Made by a program: the position numbers and the translations under genes. Shown one piece after another: positions 36,791 to 46,297 of a stretch of 64,000 nucleotides of DNA (position 1 is the first letter of the stretch; every line of letters begins with the position of its first letter). This stretch comes from Thermoanaerobaculia bacterium (GTDB lineage: Bacteria; Acidobacteriota; Thermoanaerobaculia; Multivoradales; Multivoraceae), in contig JAJEBV010000016.1 in the NCBI GenBank assembly GCA_022822365.1, positions 186,001 through 250,000 on the forward strand, in the 5' to 3' direction. Below the pieces are notes generated by a model that worked only from the letters and a program-made list of their open reading frames with translations, did no database searches and was not told where the DNA came from.

Positions 36791-38833
36791 TTACTCCAGC
36801 GCCAACGCCACCAGGGCCGGGATTTGTTCCCCGCGGCCCGCGCCGACGGTAAAGGCCACGTACTGCCGCCCTTCGTGGAGGTAGGTCATCGGCGTGCCGT
36901 GCGGGGTCGGTTCCACGCGATGCTCCCAGAGCTTGGCGCCGTCCCGCTTGTCGTAGGCGCGGATGTGGCCGGCGTTGCCCATGAAGGTCATCCGGCTCGG
37001 GTCGTAGTCGGCCTGGATGATGAAGATCAGGTCCTTCGTCAGCACGAGACCGCCGTTCGAGAGGATGCCGTGGGAGGCACTGCCCAGGTCGGGCAGGTCG
37101 AGGTGGGCGATCGCGGGATGGTCCTTCGGCCCCGGACCGTGGGCGACCTGCCACAGGTGCTCGCCGGTGTTCAGGTCGATCGCGGTGATCCGGCTGTAGG
37201 GCGGCTTGACCAGGGGAAGACCGCGCGGCCCGTCCACGAGGTTGAGAGCATCGACGTAGCGGAACTCGGAGCGGGCCGCGTCGGCCGGCTGCACGCCGAA
37301 GCTCATCACCTTGGTCATCGACGGCACGTAGAGGATGCCGGCCTCGGGATCGACCGCCGCGCCCCTCCAGTTCGCCCCGCCGGCGGCGGACGGCAGCGTC
37401 AGCACGCCGAGCTTGCCGCCTTCCCTGACCTCGAGCGGCGGCGTGAAGATCGGCCCCAGCACGTAGTCCTCGGCGATCTCGAGCGCCTCTGCGCGCAGCT
37501 CCGGCGTGAAGTCGATCAGGTCGTCCTCGGTCATGCCGAGCCGCTCGAAGGGCGCGGGCTTCGTCGGCATCGGCTGGGTCGGCGAGCTCCACTCGCCGGG
37601 CACCGCCGTCTGCGGCACCGGGATCTCGTCGATCGGCCACACGGGCTCGCCCGTCTCCCGGTCGAAGACGTAGGTGAGGCCCTGCTTGCTGACAAGAGCC
37701 ACAGCCTCGATCTCGCGGCCATCGACCGTGATGTCGACCAGGTTCGGGGCCGAAGCCAGGTCGTAGTCCCACAGGCCGTGGCGGACCGCCTGGAAGTGCC
37801 ACTTTCGCTCGCCGGTGCGGGCATCGAGCGCCACCAGGCTCTCCGCGAACAGGTTGTCGCCGCGCCGGTGGCCGCCGTACCAGTCGTTCGTCGGCGTCGA
37901 CACCGGCAGGTAGACGAAGCCGAGCTCGTCGTCGCAGCTCATCATCGTCCACACGTTCGTGTTCCCGGAATACTCCCAGGAACCGTCGAGCCAGGTGTCG
38001 TTGCCGAACTCGCCGGGCTGCGGAATCGTGTGGAAGATCCAGCGCATCTCCCCGGTCCGCACGTCGTAGCCGCGGACGTGGCCGGGCGGCATCTTCGGTC
38101 CCCGGGGACCGTCGGAGATGACCGAGCCGAGCACGATGACGTCGGCGCAGACGATCGGCGGCGCCGAGTGGGTGTACTGGCGCTCGTTGATCTCGCGGCC
38201 CAGGCCGACGGCGGTGTTCACCATGCCGCCGTCGCCGAAGGCCGGGTCGGGCTGGCCGGTCGTTCTGTCGAGCGAGATCAGGCGGCGGTGGTGGGCGGCG
38301 TAGATCAGGCGCTCGACGGCTTTGCCGTCGATCTCCCCGCGCCAGTACTCGAGCCCGCGCTGCTGGAAACCCGCGTTCGCCGGACGGCCGGCGTCGTAGC
38401 TCCTTGGGTCGTAGACCCAGCGGGTCTCACCGGTGCCCGGGTCGATCGCCGCCACCTGGCTGAGGGAGGTCGTGATGTAGAGGGCGCCGCCGATGTAGAG
38501 CGGCGTGCTCTTGTACATGCCGCCGCGGTACTCCGTGTCGGCCTCCGTCTCGACCGACGTCCAGCGCCAGACTTCGCGCAGCCGGTCGACGTTGGACGGG
38601 TCGATCTGGTCGAGGGGCGAGTACTTGGTCGACGCGCGGTCGGCGGCGTAGTGGCGCCACTTGCCGACCGCGTCGCCGCCAGGGCCGGGATCGGAGTCGC
38701 CGCCGCACCCGGAGGCCAGGATCAGCAGGACAGCTGCGCTCACGGCTATCGCAGAACCAGAAGCCGGCCAGAGGGCCGGCGCACCGGCAATCGATGAAGA
38801 CGTGGAGGCGCGGGAGGCCTTGTTGAGCAACAT
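36791..38833 (-). CDS. PQQ-dependent dehydrogenase lipoprotein (quinoprotein)
   Basis: This 680-residue eight-bladed quinoprotein propeller has repeats such as YAADRASTKYSPLDQI, HTIPQPGEFGNDTW, ALDARTGERKWHFQ and SVLTLPSAAGGANWRG. It oxidises alcohols, sugars or aldehydes in the periplasm using PQQ. A lipobox (LLILASGC) indicates membrane anchoring. No cytochrome c domain is visible, unlike the relative at 58.6 kb. The N-terminus between the ATG and the hydrophobic core contains a translated palindromic element (GAPALWPAS). TAGACT lies 6 nt upstream of the ATG. It is divergent from the acyl-CoA dehydrogenase gene. Confidence 0.88.
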   Translation of the reverse strand: MLLNKASRASTSSSIAGAPALWPASGSAIAVSAAVLLILASGCGGDSDPGPGGDAVGKWRHYAADRASTKYSPLDQIDPSNVDRLREVWRWTSVETEADTEYRGGMYKSTPLYIGGALYITTSLSQVAAIDPGTGETRWVYDPRSYDAGRPANAGFQQRGLEYWRGEIDGKAVERLIYAAHHRRLISLDRTTGQPDPAFGDGGMVNTAVGLGREINERQYTHSAPPIVCADVIVLGSVISDGPRGPKMPPGHVRGYDVRTGEMRWIFHTIPQPGEFGNDTWLDGSWEYSGNTNVWTMMSCDDELGFVYLPVSTPTNDWYGGHRRGDNLFAESLVALDARTGERKWHFQAVRHGLWDYDLASAPNLVDITVDGREIEAVALVSKQGLTYVFDRETGEPVWPIDEIPVPQTAVPGEWSSPTQPMPTKPAPFERLGMTEDDLIDFTPELRAEALEIAEDYVLGPIFTPPLEVREGGKLGVLTLPSAAGGANWRGAAVDPEAGILYVPSMTKVMSFGVQPADAARSEFRYVDALNLVDGPRGLPLVKPPYSRITAIDLNTGEHLWQVAHGPGPKDHPAIAHLDLPDLGSASHGILSNGGLVLTKDLIFIIQADYDPSRMTFMGNAGHIRAYDKRDGAKLWEHRVEPTPHGTPMTYLHEGRQYVAFTVGAGRGEQIPALVALALE
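38761..38785 (+). repeat. Dispersed 25-bp palindromic element, copy 6 (inside a CDS)
   Basis: AAGCCGGCCAGAGGG followed by CCGGCGCACC lies in the N-terminal coding region of the PQQ dehydrogenase, read on the opposite strand as GAPALWPAS. That is a different frame from the copies at 15.7 and 42.4 kb. Confidence 0.68.
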
Positions 38834-38904
38834 CCGGCGAGTCTACGTGCCCATCCTGTACGCTAAGCGGCCTTCAGAAACAGGGCGTTAGAGGAGAACA
38901 AGAC

Positions 38905-40200
38905 ATGGCATGGGACTTCGAAACAGACGCTGAATTCCAGGACAAGCTGGACTGGATGGACGAGTTCGTCACCAACGAGATCGAACCGCTTCGATTCGTT
39001 CTCGGCAGTCCCTACGACCTCTCCTGCCCCAAGCGCCAGAAGCTGATCCCGCCGCTCCAGGAAGAGGTCAGGAAGCGCCAGCTCTGGGCCTGCCATCTCG
39101 GGCCCGAACTCGGCGGCCAGGGTTACGGCCAGGTCAAGCTGGCGCTGATGAACGAGATCCTCGGCCGCTCGCCGCACGCGCCGATCGTCTTCGGTTGCCA
39201 GGCGCCGGACTCGGGCAACGCCGAGATCATCGCCCACTACGGCACGGACGAGCAGAAGGCGCGCTACCTGCAACCCCTGCTCGACAACAGGATGGTCTCC
39301 GCCTACTCGATGACGGAGCCGCACGGCGGCTCGGATCCGAAGGTGTTCACGACCCGCGCCGTCCTCGACGGCGACGAGTGGGTGATCAACGGCGAGAAGT
39401 GGTTCTCCTCGAACGCCCGCTACGCCTCCCTGCTGGTCGTCATGGTGGTCACCGACCCGGACGCGCCTCCCTACAACAGGATGTCGATGTTCCTGGTGCC
39501 CAAGGACACGCCGGGCGTCAAGATCATCCGCAACGTCGCGGTCGGCACCGGCAACGAGGACGGCTCGCACGGCTACGTCCGCTACACGGACGTGCGGGTG
39601 CCCAAGGATCATCTGCTTGGCCAGCGCGGCCAGGGCTTCGTGGTCGCCCAGACCCGCCTCGGCGGGGGCCGCATCCACCACGCGATGCGCACGATCGCCA
39701 AGGTCCGCACTGCCTTCGACCAGATGTGCGAGCGGGTGCTGTCCCGGGAAACGCAGGGAGAACTGCTGGCGCAGAAGCAGCTCGTGCAGGAGAAGATCGC
39801 CGATTCCTGGGCGCAGATCGAGCAGTTCCGGCTCTTCGTGCTCCAGACCGCCTGGAAGATCGACAAGTACAAGGACTACCGGATGGTCCGCAAGGACATC
39901 TCGGCGGTCAAGGCGGTCATGCCGAAGGTCTACCTCGACGTCTTCTCACGGGCGCTGATGATCCACGGCTCGCTCGGCGTCTCGAACGAGATGACCTTCT
40001 CGGCGGGCGTCGTCGATTCGTTCCACATGGCCCTTGCCGACGGACCGACCGAGGTCCACAAGATCACGGTGGCGAAGCAGATCCTCCGCGAGTACGCGGG
40101 CACGGACGACCTCTTCCCGACCACCCACCTGCTCAAGCTGCGGCAGGCGGCGTACGAGAAGTACGCGGACGCGCTGGAGCTCGAGGTCGCTGCTCTCTAG
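38905..40200 (+). CDS. Acyl-CoA dehydrogenase
   Basis: This 431-residue FAD flavoprotein of the acyl-CoA dehydrogenase family has the FAD-contacting motif YSMTEPHGGSDP, WVINGEKWFSSNA, the loop VAQTRLGGGRIHHAMRT and the C-terminal LMIHGSLGVSNEM. It catalyses alpha,beta-desaturation of acyl-CoA. The sequence resembles the ACAD10/11-type subgroup in general features, but the chain-length preference cannot be judged. GAGGAG lies 9 nt before the ATG. Confidence 0.9.
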   Translation: MAWDFETDAEFQDKLDWMDEFVTNEIEPLRFVLGSPYDLSCPKRQKLIPPLQEEVRKRQLWACHLGPELGGQGYGQVKLALMNEILGRSPHAPIVFGCQAPDSGNAEIIAHYGTDEQKARYLQPLLDNRMVSAYSMTEPHGGSDPKVFTTRAVLDGDEWVINGEKWFSSNARYASLLVVMVVTDPDAPPYNRMSMFLVPKDTPGVKIIRNVAVGTGNEDGSHGYVRYTDVRVPKDHLLGQRGQGFVVAQTRLGGGRIHHAMRTIAKVRTAFDQMCERVLSRETQGELLAQKQLVQEKIADSWAQIEQFRLFVLQTAWKIDKYKDYRMVRKDISAVKAVMPKVYLDVFSRALMIHGSLGVSNEMTFSAGVVDSFHMALADGPTEVHKITVAKQILREYAGTDDLFPTTHLLKLRQAAYEKYADALELEVAAL

Positions 40201-40263
40201 CAGCCAGCGGCGCACATTCACCACGTAGCGTTCCACGGCGCAAGCTGCTACATTCTGCTCGCC

Positions 40264-40605
40264 ATGTTCAAGAACTTCATGTTTGCGATCGCGTACATTC
40301 TCGGCGCAGGTTGGTGGGCCAGTCAGGCCATGGTCGACGCGGCGGCCGGGTCCTGGTGGAACCTCCTCGCCTTCTTCGCCGTCCTGACCTTCTTCCTGGT
40401 CCGCGTCGGCTGCATGGGCGGCAGCGAGGAAGACGCCCAGAAGATGGGCAACGTCTTCTCGATCATCATCGCCGTGGCCTTGCTGGTCATCGCGGGGATG
40501 GGACTGGCCGGCGGCGACGGGAGCATCGCGAACGTGGTCTTCGCGCTCCTGTTCGCCGTCGTGGCCGGACTCGGCCTGCGCGCGACCGCCGCCGCGCACG
40601 CCTAA
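40264..40605 (+). CDS. Small integral membrane protein of unknown function
   Basis: This 113-residue protein has about four hydrophobic segments (FMFAIAYILGAGWW, LLAFFAVLTFFLV, IIIAVALLVIAGMGL, VVFALLFAVVAGLGL) and one short acidic loop (GGSEEDAQK). I do not recognise a family. It is 18 bp upstream of a DUF4399 lipoprotein gene. A TACATT box lies 9 nt before the ATG and no Shine-Dalgarno sequence is visible. Confidence 0.6.
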   Translation: MFKNFMFAIAYILGAGWWASQAMVDAAAGSWWNLLAFFAVLTFFLVRVGCMGGSEEDAQKMGNVFSIIIAVALLVIAGMGLAGGDGSIANVVFALLFAVVAGLGLRATAAAHA

Positions 40606-40623
40606 GACTACGGAGAAACGCAA

Positions 40624-41142
40624 ATGCTCCTCGACCTCGCGAAGAACCGCCACACCCTGACTTTGGTGGCAGCCCTGCTGCTGCTCCCGCTTGGCGCATG
40701 CGGCGGCGCCGGCGACGACCATGCGGACCACGGCCACATGGAAGGCGACATGGACCACGCCGAAGAAGTGGCCGACGACGGCGCGCCGCGCGTCTACTTC
40801 GTGGGACTGGAGAACCACGCCACGATCCCCAGCCTGATCAACCTGCAGTTCGCGGCCGAGAACTTCATCATCGAACCGGTGGGCGACGGCGCGATCAACG
40901 AGGGCGCGGGCCACTACCACATCGCGATCGACGGAGAGTGCCTGGAGCCGGGCATCGTGATCCCGACAGCGGACCCGTGGATCCACTTCGGAGACGGCTC
41001 GGACTCGATCGAGATCGAACTCAGCCCCGGCGAGCACTACCTCTGCCTGCAGATCGGCGATGGCGAGCACCGTACGCTCGACGAGCCGGGCCTGTCGCAG
41101 TACATCATGGTGCACGTGGAGGAAGAGGCGGCGACCGAGTAG
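40624..41142 (+). CDS. DUF4399 lipoprotein with His-rich N-terminus
   Basis: This 172-residue protein has a lipobox (LLLLPLGAC), then a His/Asp-rich segment (DDHADHGHMEGDMDH), then a DUF4399 domain (VYFVGLENHATIPS, FAAENFIIEPVG, GAGHYHIAIDG). Domain function is unknown. The His-rich linker suggests metal binding. GGAGAAA precedes the ATG. It is convergent with the PHP-type hydrolase gene. Confidence 0.78.
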   Translation: MLLDLAKNRHTLTLVAALLLLPLGACGGAGDDHADHGHMEGDMDHAEEVADDGAPRVYFVGLENHATIPSLINLQFAAENFIIEPVGDGAINEGAGHYHIAIDGECLEPGIVIPTADPWIHFGDGSDSIEIELSPGEHYLCLQIGDGEHRTLDEPGLSQYIMVHVEEEAATE

Positions 41143-41147
41143 CCCCG

Positions 41148-43247
41148 CTACTCGAAGAAGAACGGGCTGGTCCAGGCGGCGCCGCCGTCTTTCTGGACCA
41201 CGCGAAGGTAGAGATAGCCGCCAGTCTGAAACCCTGGCAGCGGCACGGTCAGGCTGCACTCCCGCTCACCTTCCCCGCATAGCGCCTCGCCCGTCAGGGC
41301 GCCCGCGCCGGCCGCGCCCTGGCGGCTGACGACTTCGATGCGCGCGATCTCTCCGGGCGCAACCGCCCGCACGACCAGCGTCGTTTGCGGCACGCCAGCG
41401 ATCGGTCCTACCGTGCCCGCGGCGGCCGCGGCCGCGGGAATGTCCGCGCCGATCGGCCAGCCGGCGTAGCTCGCCCGCACGACGATTCGCGGTCCGTTCG
41501 TGGCATACGTGCGACGCGCCAGGAGCGCCTCGTGGATCCCTTCCCGGGTCACTTCGTCACTCAGGATCGCCGCGAGACCGCCGCTCGGCGACGCCAGGTG
41601 ACCCAGGCCCGGATGCCCGTCGTGGCCGTCGCTCGAGCCCACGAATCCGAGCCGGTAGCCTCGATCGAGAGCGTCGCGGACGAAGTTGCCGGCCAGGGCG
41701 TTCCGGACGACCGTGCCCGGCGAGTCGGCAGCCTCGCTCGATCCGTGGACGGACACGACCTCGGTGACGGGTTCGAGTCCGGCCGGCGGCGGCGAAGACC
41801 AGTCGGTGGCGATCGGAGCCCCGGCCGAATGGTGGGCGAAGGTCAGCGCCCGCACGTCGTCGAGGCCGGCCCATAGTTCGTGCGGCTCGTCGTATCGCTC
41901 GTCGATCGCGCTGAGAAGCAGGCCGGCCGCGGCCTCGGCCGTCGGCTCGAAGAAGACGACGTGGCGATGGCCTTCAACCCAGTTGGTCCACTCGTAACCG
42001 GCCAGCGCGACGAAGCGGCCCGGTTCGTTGCGCGTCTCGGCCGCGTCCAGCGTCCGCCGCCAGATCGAGGGTTCACCGTCCATGAACCGCATGCCCCAGT
42101 GGTCGTGGTCGGTTACCGCCGCGGCGTCCAGGCCGGCCACCTCCCGCGCGTAGAGCAGCAGATCGTCCGGCGTCGCCGAGCCGTCGGAGAGGCCGGAGTG
42201 GTTCTGGAGATCAGCCCACAGGATGCGCCGCCCGGCCGGCGCTACGACCAGCGGGTTGCTCTCCGCTTCGAGTCCGGACTCGGCCGCGGCGTCCGTCAAC
42301 CGACCGCTCACCCTGATCACGCCGCCGGCCTCCGGGGAGAGCCGAAGCGGAACGACGAGCCGGCCGCGATCCTCCGCGGCGAGGGCCAGGGAAACGACCG
42401 GCTCCACTTCGGCCTCGGAATGCCGGCCAGAAGGCCGGCGCACCGACACGACGCGTGCAGGGACATGGCCTGAGACGGTCCCCGACTCGACCAGGTCGAC
42501 GTCGGCAGGCAGGCGCAGCTCCACCGTCCCGGATGCCGCGGGCCAGCCGTTCCCCGCCGCATCGACCAGCGCCGCCGTGACCGTGACCCGGTCGCCCGGC
42601 CTAGCCGTCGAAGGCACATGAAGCAGCAACCGCGCCGGCGGCCCCGGCTTCACATCCACGGCGGGCGACTCCGCGATCAGTTCCCGCACTCCGTCGCCGT
42701 CGCCGTCGACCGCGACCCAGAAGCGCGACTCACGCTCGGCGTACCGGTCGGCCAGCGCGCCCGCCGGGCCGGCTCCGTACGTGATCACGACCTCCTCTCC
42801 TTCCGCGAGCGGCCGGCCGCCGACGCCGATCGCGAGCAACTGCTGATCCAGCGTTTCGGCCGAGAGCTCGACACCGACGGCGGCCGTCTCGATCGTCGTG
42901 TAGCCCAGCGCCTCCCGACGCTCCGTCTGCGGTGTGCTCCAGCCCCAGAAGGGGGACACCTGGAGGTGAACGGTTCCTCCGACCGCAACGCCCGCCGGCC
43001 CCGCCCTGTAGACGATCCGCCAGCTTCCCGGACTGCCCGCGACCGCCGGGCCCCTCAGGGCCTCGACGGTGGCGGTACCGCCGCCGTCGGCGGCCGAACG
43101 CGGCCGCAGCAGGTCGGCGCGCAGTTCTTCGACTACGTCGAACCGGGGCGAACGATCAGGCCAGTCGCCGTCGAGGGACTCTTCCGGCGCGGGCCCGCAC
43201 GCGGCCACAAGCAGAAGCAGGACCGCCACGACTCGGAAACGAAGCAT
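41148..43247 (-). CDS. CehA/McbA-type PHP metallohydrolase lipoprotein
   Basis: This 699-residue protein starts with the lipobox VLLLLVAAC. Residues about 30-340 are beta-rich accessory domains. Then a PHP-type hydrolase domain begins at ILWADLQNHSGLSDG, followed by VTDHDHWGM, LAGYEWTN, FAHHSAGAP and VGSSDGHDG, which supply the metal ligands. Relatives include carbaryl hydrolase CehA, but the substrate here is unknown. ATG 43247 was chosen over the track start at 43301 because the signal peptide starts there and GAGAGG precedes it. A palindromic element near residue 272 is translated as VRRPSGRH. Confidence 0.8.
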   Translation of the reverse strand: MLRFRVVAVLLLLVAACGPAPEESLDGDWPDRSPRFDVVEELRADLLRPRSAADGGGTATVEALRGPAVAGSPGSWRIVYRAGPAGVAVGGTVHLQVSPFWGWSTPQTERREALGYTTIETAAVGVELSAETLDQQLLAIGVGGRPLAEGEEVVITYGAGPAGALADRYAERESRFWVAVDGDGDGVRELIAESPAVDVKPGPPARLLLHVPSTARPGDRVTVTAALVDAAGNGWPAASGTVELRLPADVDLVESGTVSGHVPARVVSVRRPSGRHSEAEVEPVVSLALAAEDRGRLVVPLRLSPEAGGVIRVSGRLTDAAAESGLEAESNPLVVAPAGRRILWADLQNHSGLSDGSATPDDLLLYAREVAGLDAAAVTDHDHWGMRFMDGEPSIWRRTLDAAETRNEPGRFVALAGYEWTNWVEGHRHVVFFEPTAEAAAGLLLSAIDERYDEPHELWAGLDDVRALTFAHHSAGAPIATDWSSPPPAGLEPVTEVVSVHGSSEAADSPGTVVRNALAGNFVRDALDRGYRLGFVGSSDGHDGHPGLGHLASPSGGLAAILSDEVTREGIHEALLARRTYATNGPRIVVRASYAGWPIGADIPAAAAAAGTVGPIAGVPQTTLVVRAVAPGEIARIEVVSRQGAAGAGALTGEALCGEGERECSLTVPLPGFQTGGYLYLRVVQKDGGAAWTSPFFFE
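42420..42444 (+). repeat. Dispersed 25-bp palindromic element, copy 7 (inside a CDS)
   Basis: ATGCCGGCCAGAAGG followed by CCGGCGCACC is identical over 25 bp to the copy at 15753. It lies in a loop region of the CehA-type hydrolase, read on the opposite strand as VRRPSGRH. Confidence 0.7.
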
Positions 43248-43300
43248 CCCGGGGATCCTCTCACGACCGGCGGCAACGGCTGTAGTCTGAACGCTGTCCA

Positions 43301-43864
43301 ATGCCCTACAAGATCGCCTTCATCGGCACCCATGGCGTCGGCAAGACGACCCTGGCCTACGGACTCGCCGCGCGTCTGAAACGCCGCGACATCAACCTCG
43401 ACGTCGTCGTGGAGGTGGCGCGACGCTGTCCGCTGCCGCTCAACGAGGGAACGACCCTGGAGGCCCAGTCGTGGATCCTCCATTCCCAGATCGCCGACGA
43501 ACTGGCCGCCGAGTCCCGGTCGCCGGTCGTGATCTGCGACCGCAGCATCCTCGACAACTACGTCTACCTTCTGTTCGCCCGCGGCCGCCAGCCGGCACTG
43601 GAGCCCCTGATCGAGTCCTGGTGCGCGACGTACGACCTGAAGGTCTACGTTCCGATCCTGCGCGGGAGCGAGGCGCAACCCGACGGCGTCCGCGCTGTCG
43701 ACCCGGCCTTCCGGCAGCAGATCGACGACCGGCTCTGGAACGAACTGGAGGACCGCCGCATCGGGGTCCTCGTACTCGATCCGGAGCATCGGGAAAGCTG
43801 GCTCGACACGGTCGAGGAGGCGGTCGCGAACCAGCTCCGCATTCCCCAGCTCGACCTGCTCTGA
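43301..43864 (+). CDS. P-loop NTPase/kinase-like protein
   Basis: This 187-residue protein has a Walker A motif GTHGVGKTTLAYGLA at residues 9-23 and VVICDRSILDNYVYL as a Walker B/kinase-like Asp-Arg segment. It resembles AAA_28/NadR-kinase-type small nucleoside or metabolite kinases. The substrate is unknown. TAGTCT lies 12 nt upstream of the ATG. It is divergent from the CehA-type gene. Confidence 0.7.
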   Translation: MPYKIAFIGTHGVGKTTLAYGLAARLKRRDINLDVVVEVARRCPLPLNEGTTLEAQSWILHSQIADELAAESRSPVVICDRSILDNYVYLLFARGRQPALEPLIESWCATYDLKVYVPILRGSEAQPDGVRAVDPAFRQQIDDRLWNELEDRRIGVLVLDPEHRESWLDTVEEAVANQLRIPQLDLL

Positions 43865-43983
43865 GCTGCGTGCGGCCCGCGTATACTCGCGGGCCGAACA
43901 CGAACCCGACCGTCGACCGACACGCCCCGCAGCCGACCTCGGCACCGTTGGCGCAGCCGGCCGCTGACTCGAGAGGAGCCGCC

Positions 43984-45174
43984 ATGTCCCGTCCCTTCCT
44001 GCGCACCGAACTCTGCGACATGCTCGGGATCGAGTATCCCGTGTTCTCCGCCGGCATGGGGCCCGTGGCGGGCGGCGCGGAGCCGGTCGCCAAGGCCGAC
44101 CTGGTCGCGGCCGTGTCCGAGGCCGGCGGCCTGGGCGTGATCGGAGGCGTCGCCTACAGCCCCGAGGACCTGCGGGCCGAAATCAACAAGGTGCGCGCGA
44201 AGACGGACAAGCCGTTCGGCGTCGACCTGCTGCTGGCTTCGAACTTCCTGCACGTCAGGGGCGGCATCTTCTCGACGCCCGCGAAGAACGCGGGCAGCGA
44301 ACAGGCCTCGCCGAGCCGCGACCTCGTGCCGCCGGAAACCCGCGACGCGCTCAGGAAGATGGCCGAGAACCTGGGCATCGAGTGGCTCGAGGCGCCGCCG
44401 CCGCCGCCGACCTGGGAGGTGCCCGAGGGCCAGAGCTACGCCGGCGCCCAGATGGAGGTCCTGTTGGAGGAGAAGGTACCGGTGTTCGCCTCAGGCCTCG
44501 GCTCCCCGGCGCCGTTCTCGAGGGCGCTCACGGACGCCGGCATCAAGATCGTCTCCCTGGTCGGCAATGCCCGCGCCGCCCGCCGGGTCGCCGAGGGCGG
44601 CGCCGACGTCGTCGTCGCCCAGGGCACCGAGGCCGGCGGCCACACCGGCAAGATCGGCACCCTGGCGCTTCTGCCCCAGGTCATGGACGCCGTGGCGCCG
44701 CTACCGGTCGTTGCGGCGGGCGGCGTCGCCGACGGCCGCGGACTGGCCGCGGTCATCGCCGCCGGCGCCATCGGCGCCTGGTGCGGTACGGCCTTCCTGG
44801 TCTCCGACGAGGCGAATCAGCCTGCTCTGCAGAAACAGCGCATCCTGGAGGCCGGCACGGAGGACACGGTGGTCACCCGTCTCTACAGCGGCAAGACGAT
44901 GCGCAACATCACGAACCCGCTGATCGAGTCGTGGGAAGCGAGCGGCATCCGGGCGCTGCCGATGGGGCTTCAGGGCGTTCTCACCCGCGACCTGCTGCAC
45001 TCCATCAGCGCCGCCGGCAGGGACGACCTGCTGATGAACGCCGCGGGACAGACGTCGGGCATGCTGACGGAGACGCGCCCGGCCAGCGAGATCCTGCACG
45101 AGATGGTCGCGGATGCTTCGCACCTCCTCGGTGCGCGGCTGTCGCAACGGGTTCAGGTCCAGGTCGCCGTCTAG
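43984..45174 (+). CDS. Nitronate monooxygenase family flavoprotein
   Basis: This 396-residue FMN-dependent TIM-barrel protein contains YPVFSAGMGPVAGG, a glycine-rich cofactor region GADVVVAQGTEAGGHTG and VVAAGGVADGRGLAAVIAAGA. The closest families are nitronate monooxygenase and FabK-like enoyl reductase. The start is ATG 43984 with GAGAGGAG upstream. A TATACT promoter-like box lies about 100 bp upstream, so this gene is probably transcribed on its own. Confidence 0.85.
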   Translation: MSRPFLRTELCDMLGIEYPVFSAGMGPVAGGAEPVAKADLVAAVSEAGGLGVIGGVAYSPEDLRAEINKVRAKTDKPFGVDLLLASNFLHVRGGIFSTPAKNAGSEQASPSRDLVPPETRDALRKMAENLGIEWLEAPPPPPTWEVPEGQSYAGAQMEVLLEEKVPVFASGLGSPAPFSRALTDAGIKIVSLVGNARAARRVAEGGADVVVAQGTEAGGHTGKIGTLALLPQVMDAVAPLPVVAAGGVADGRGLAAVIAAGAIGAWCGTAFLVSDEANQPALQKQRILEAGTEDTVVTRLYSGKTMRNITNPLIESWEASGIRALPMGLQGVLTRDLLHSISAAGRDDLLMNAAGQTSGMLTETRPASEILHEMVADASHLLGARLSQRVQVQVAV

Positions 45175-45189
45175 GAGACGCCAACCGGA

Positions 45190-46281
45190 TCACCAGCGCC
45201 GCGCATCGGGCTCGATCGCCTCGAGGTCGAAGCACTGGTAGCCGGCGGGGTGCCTCCAGAACCGCTCCCGGTAGGGATACATCCGTAGCGACGCCTGATC
45301 GGTGGGCGCATCGAGGCTGAACGTCGCGCAGAGTTCGTACGCCTTGTCCCCCGCAGCCCTGAAGGTGTACGGCTCCCGGCTTTCCGGGTCGACGATCGAC
45401 GCGATGTTGATGTCCCGCTCGCCACTGAGGGATTCCAGGCCCGCGGGCAGGGAGCCGTTCCGCTCCCAGTAGATGTCGACGCCCCGGACGATGTCCCGCA
45501 GGTTTCCTACGCGTGCGACATCCAGCCCGCGCTCCCGCGCCTTCCCGGGCGAACCGACGGCAACCAGTCCCAGGACGACCGCCAGGAGGACTGCCACACC
45601 CGACACGCCTGCGAAGACGGTCGGCAGCTTCGGCGCCTGACCGCCTTCGGCCGCTTCCACGTCATCCTGGCGGAGATCCCAGAAGTAGTAGCCGAACACG
45701 CTGCCGGCAATCGCCGCCACGACGCCGACCTTCAGAAGAAACCGTACGGCCAGTTCACCGCCCAGGCCGAAGAACACCAGGGCGATCAGGTCGCCGGCCA
45801 GCACGCCCGCGGCGACGAACAGTGTCAGATACGTGAGCCACTTCCTGATCCGCGACGAGCGCAAGTCCGGATCGCTGCGCAGCGTGCGTCGCACCACCCG
45901 TTGAATCAGCAGGAACGCCGGGAAGGAAATGACGAGGTACGCCAGCCCCCAGCGCAGCATCTCGGCGGAAGCTGCCGCCGGAAGAGTGAACGCCACATCG
46001 GCGAAGGCCCGGTTGATCAGCACGAACATCACGTTGCCGAAGCTGATCGCCGCCGTGTACAACGCCGCGAAGAGGACCAGGTAGAGAAAGGCCTCCCGGG
46101 CGCCGAGATAGGGACGTGGCCGCGGGATCGGCGCCACGAAGTCCCGGTCCACCCAGGCGCTGAGCGCCTTGTCGACGTCGGCCGGCCGCCAGCTCGCATC
46201 GGCCAGCGCCTCCCGGATCTCGTCGCGGCTGGCGCCCCGCGACAACGCTTCTCGTACGAACCGGCTCAGTTCCTCATTCAC
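45190..46281 (-). CDS. DUF5671 membrane protein
   Basis: This 363-residue protein begins with a short helical domain (LSRFVREALSRGASRDEIREAL). Five or six transmembrane helices follow, with FLYLVLFAALYTAAISFGN and the conserved RKWLTYLTLFVAAGVLAGDL and GSVFGYYFWDLR typical of DUF5671. The last 130 residues are a soluble extracytoplasmic domain. Function is unknown. GGAGGAG precedes the ATG, and a perfect 17-bp palindrome lies just upstream. Confidence 0.75.
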   Translation of the reverse strand: MNEELSRFVREALSRGASRDEIREALADASWRPADVDKALSAWVDRDFVAPIPRPRPYLGAREAFLYLVLFAALYTAAISFGNVMFVLINRAFADVAFTLPAAASAEMLRWGLAYLVISFPAFLLIQRVVRRTLRSDPDLRSSRIRKWLTYLTLFVAAGVLAGDLIALVFFGLGGELAVRFLLKVGVVAAIAGSVFGYYFWDLRQDDVEAAEGGQAPKLPTVFAGVSGVAVLLAVVLGLVAVGSPGKARERGLDVARVGNLRDIVRGVDIYWERNGSLPAGLESLSGERDINIASIVDPESREPYTFRAAGDKAYELCATFSLDAPTDQASLRMYPYRERFWRHPAGYQCFDLEAIEPDARRW

Positions 46282-46297
46282 GGTTTCTCCTCCGCGT

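Noticed and set aside
36824-38797. 657-residue plus-strand ORF
   Set aside because: Shadow of the PQQ dehydrogenase; repetitive Val/Arg/Gly composition.
38905-40200. A second UGA-encoded residue elsewhere in the window
   Set aside because: I looked at redox and truncated genes (thioredoxin-fold, SDR remnant, acyl-CoA dehydrogenase) and saw no other stop codon interrupting a conserved Cys motif with continued frame.
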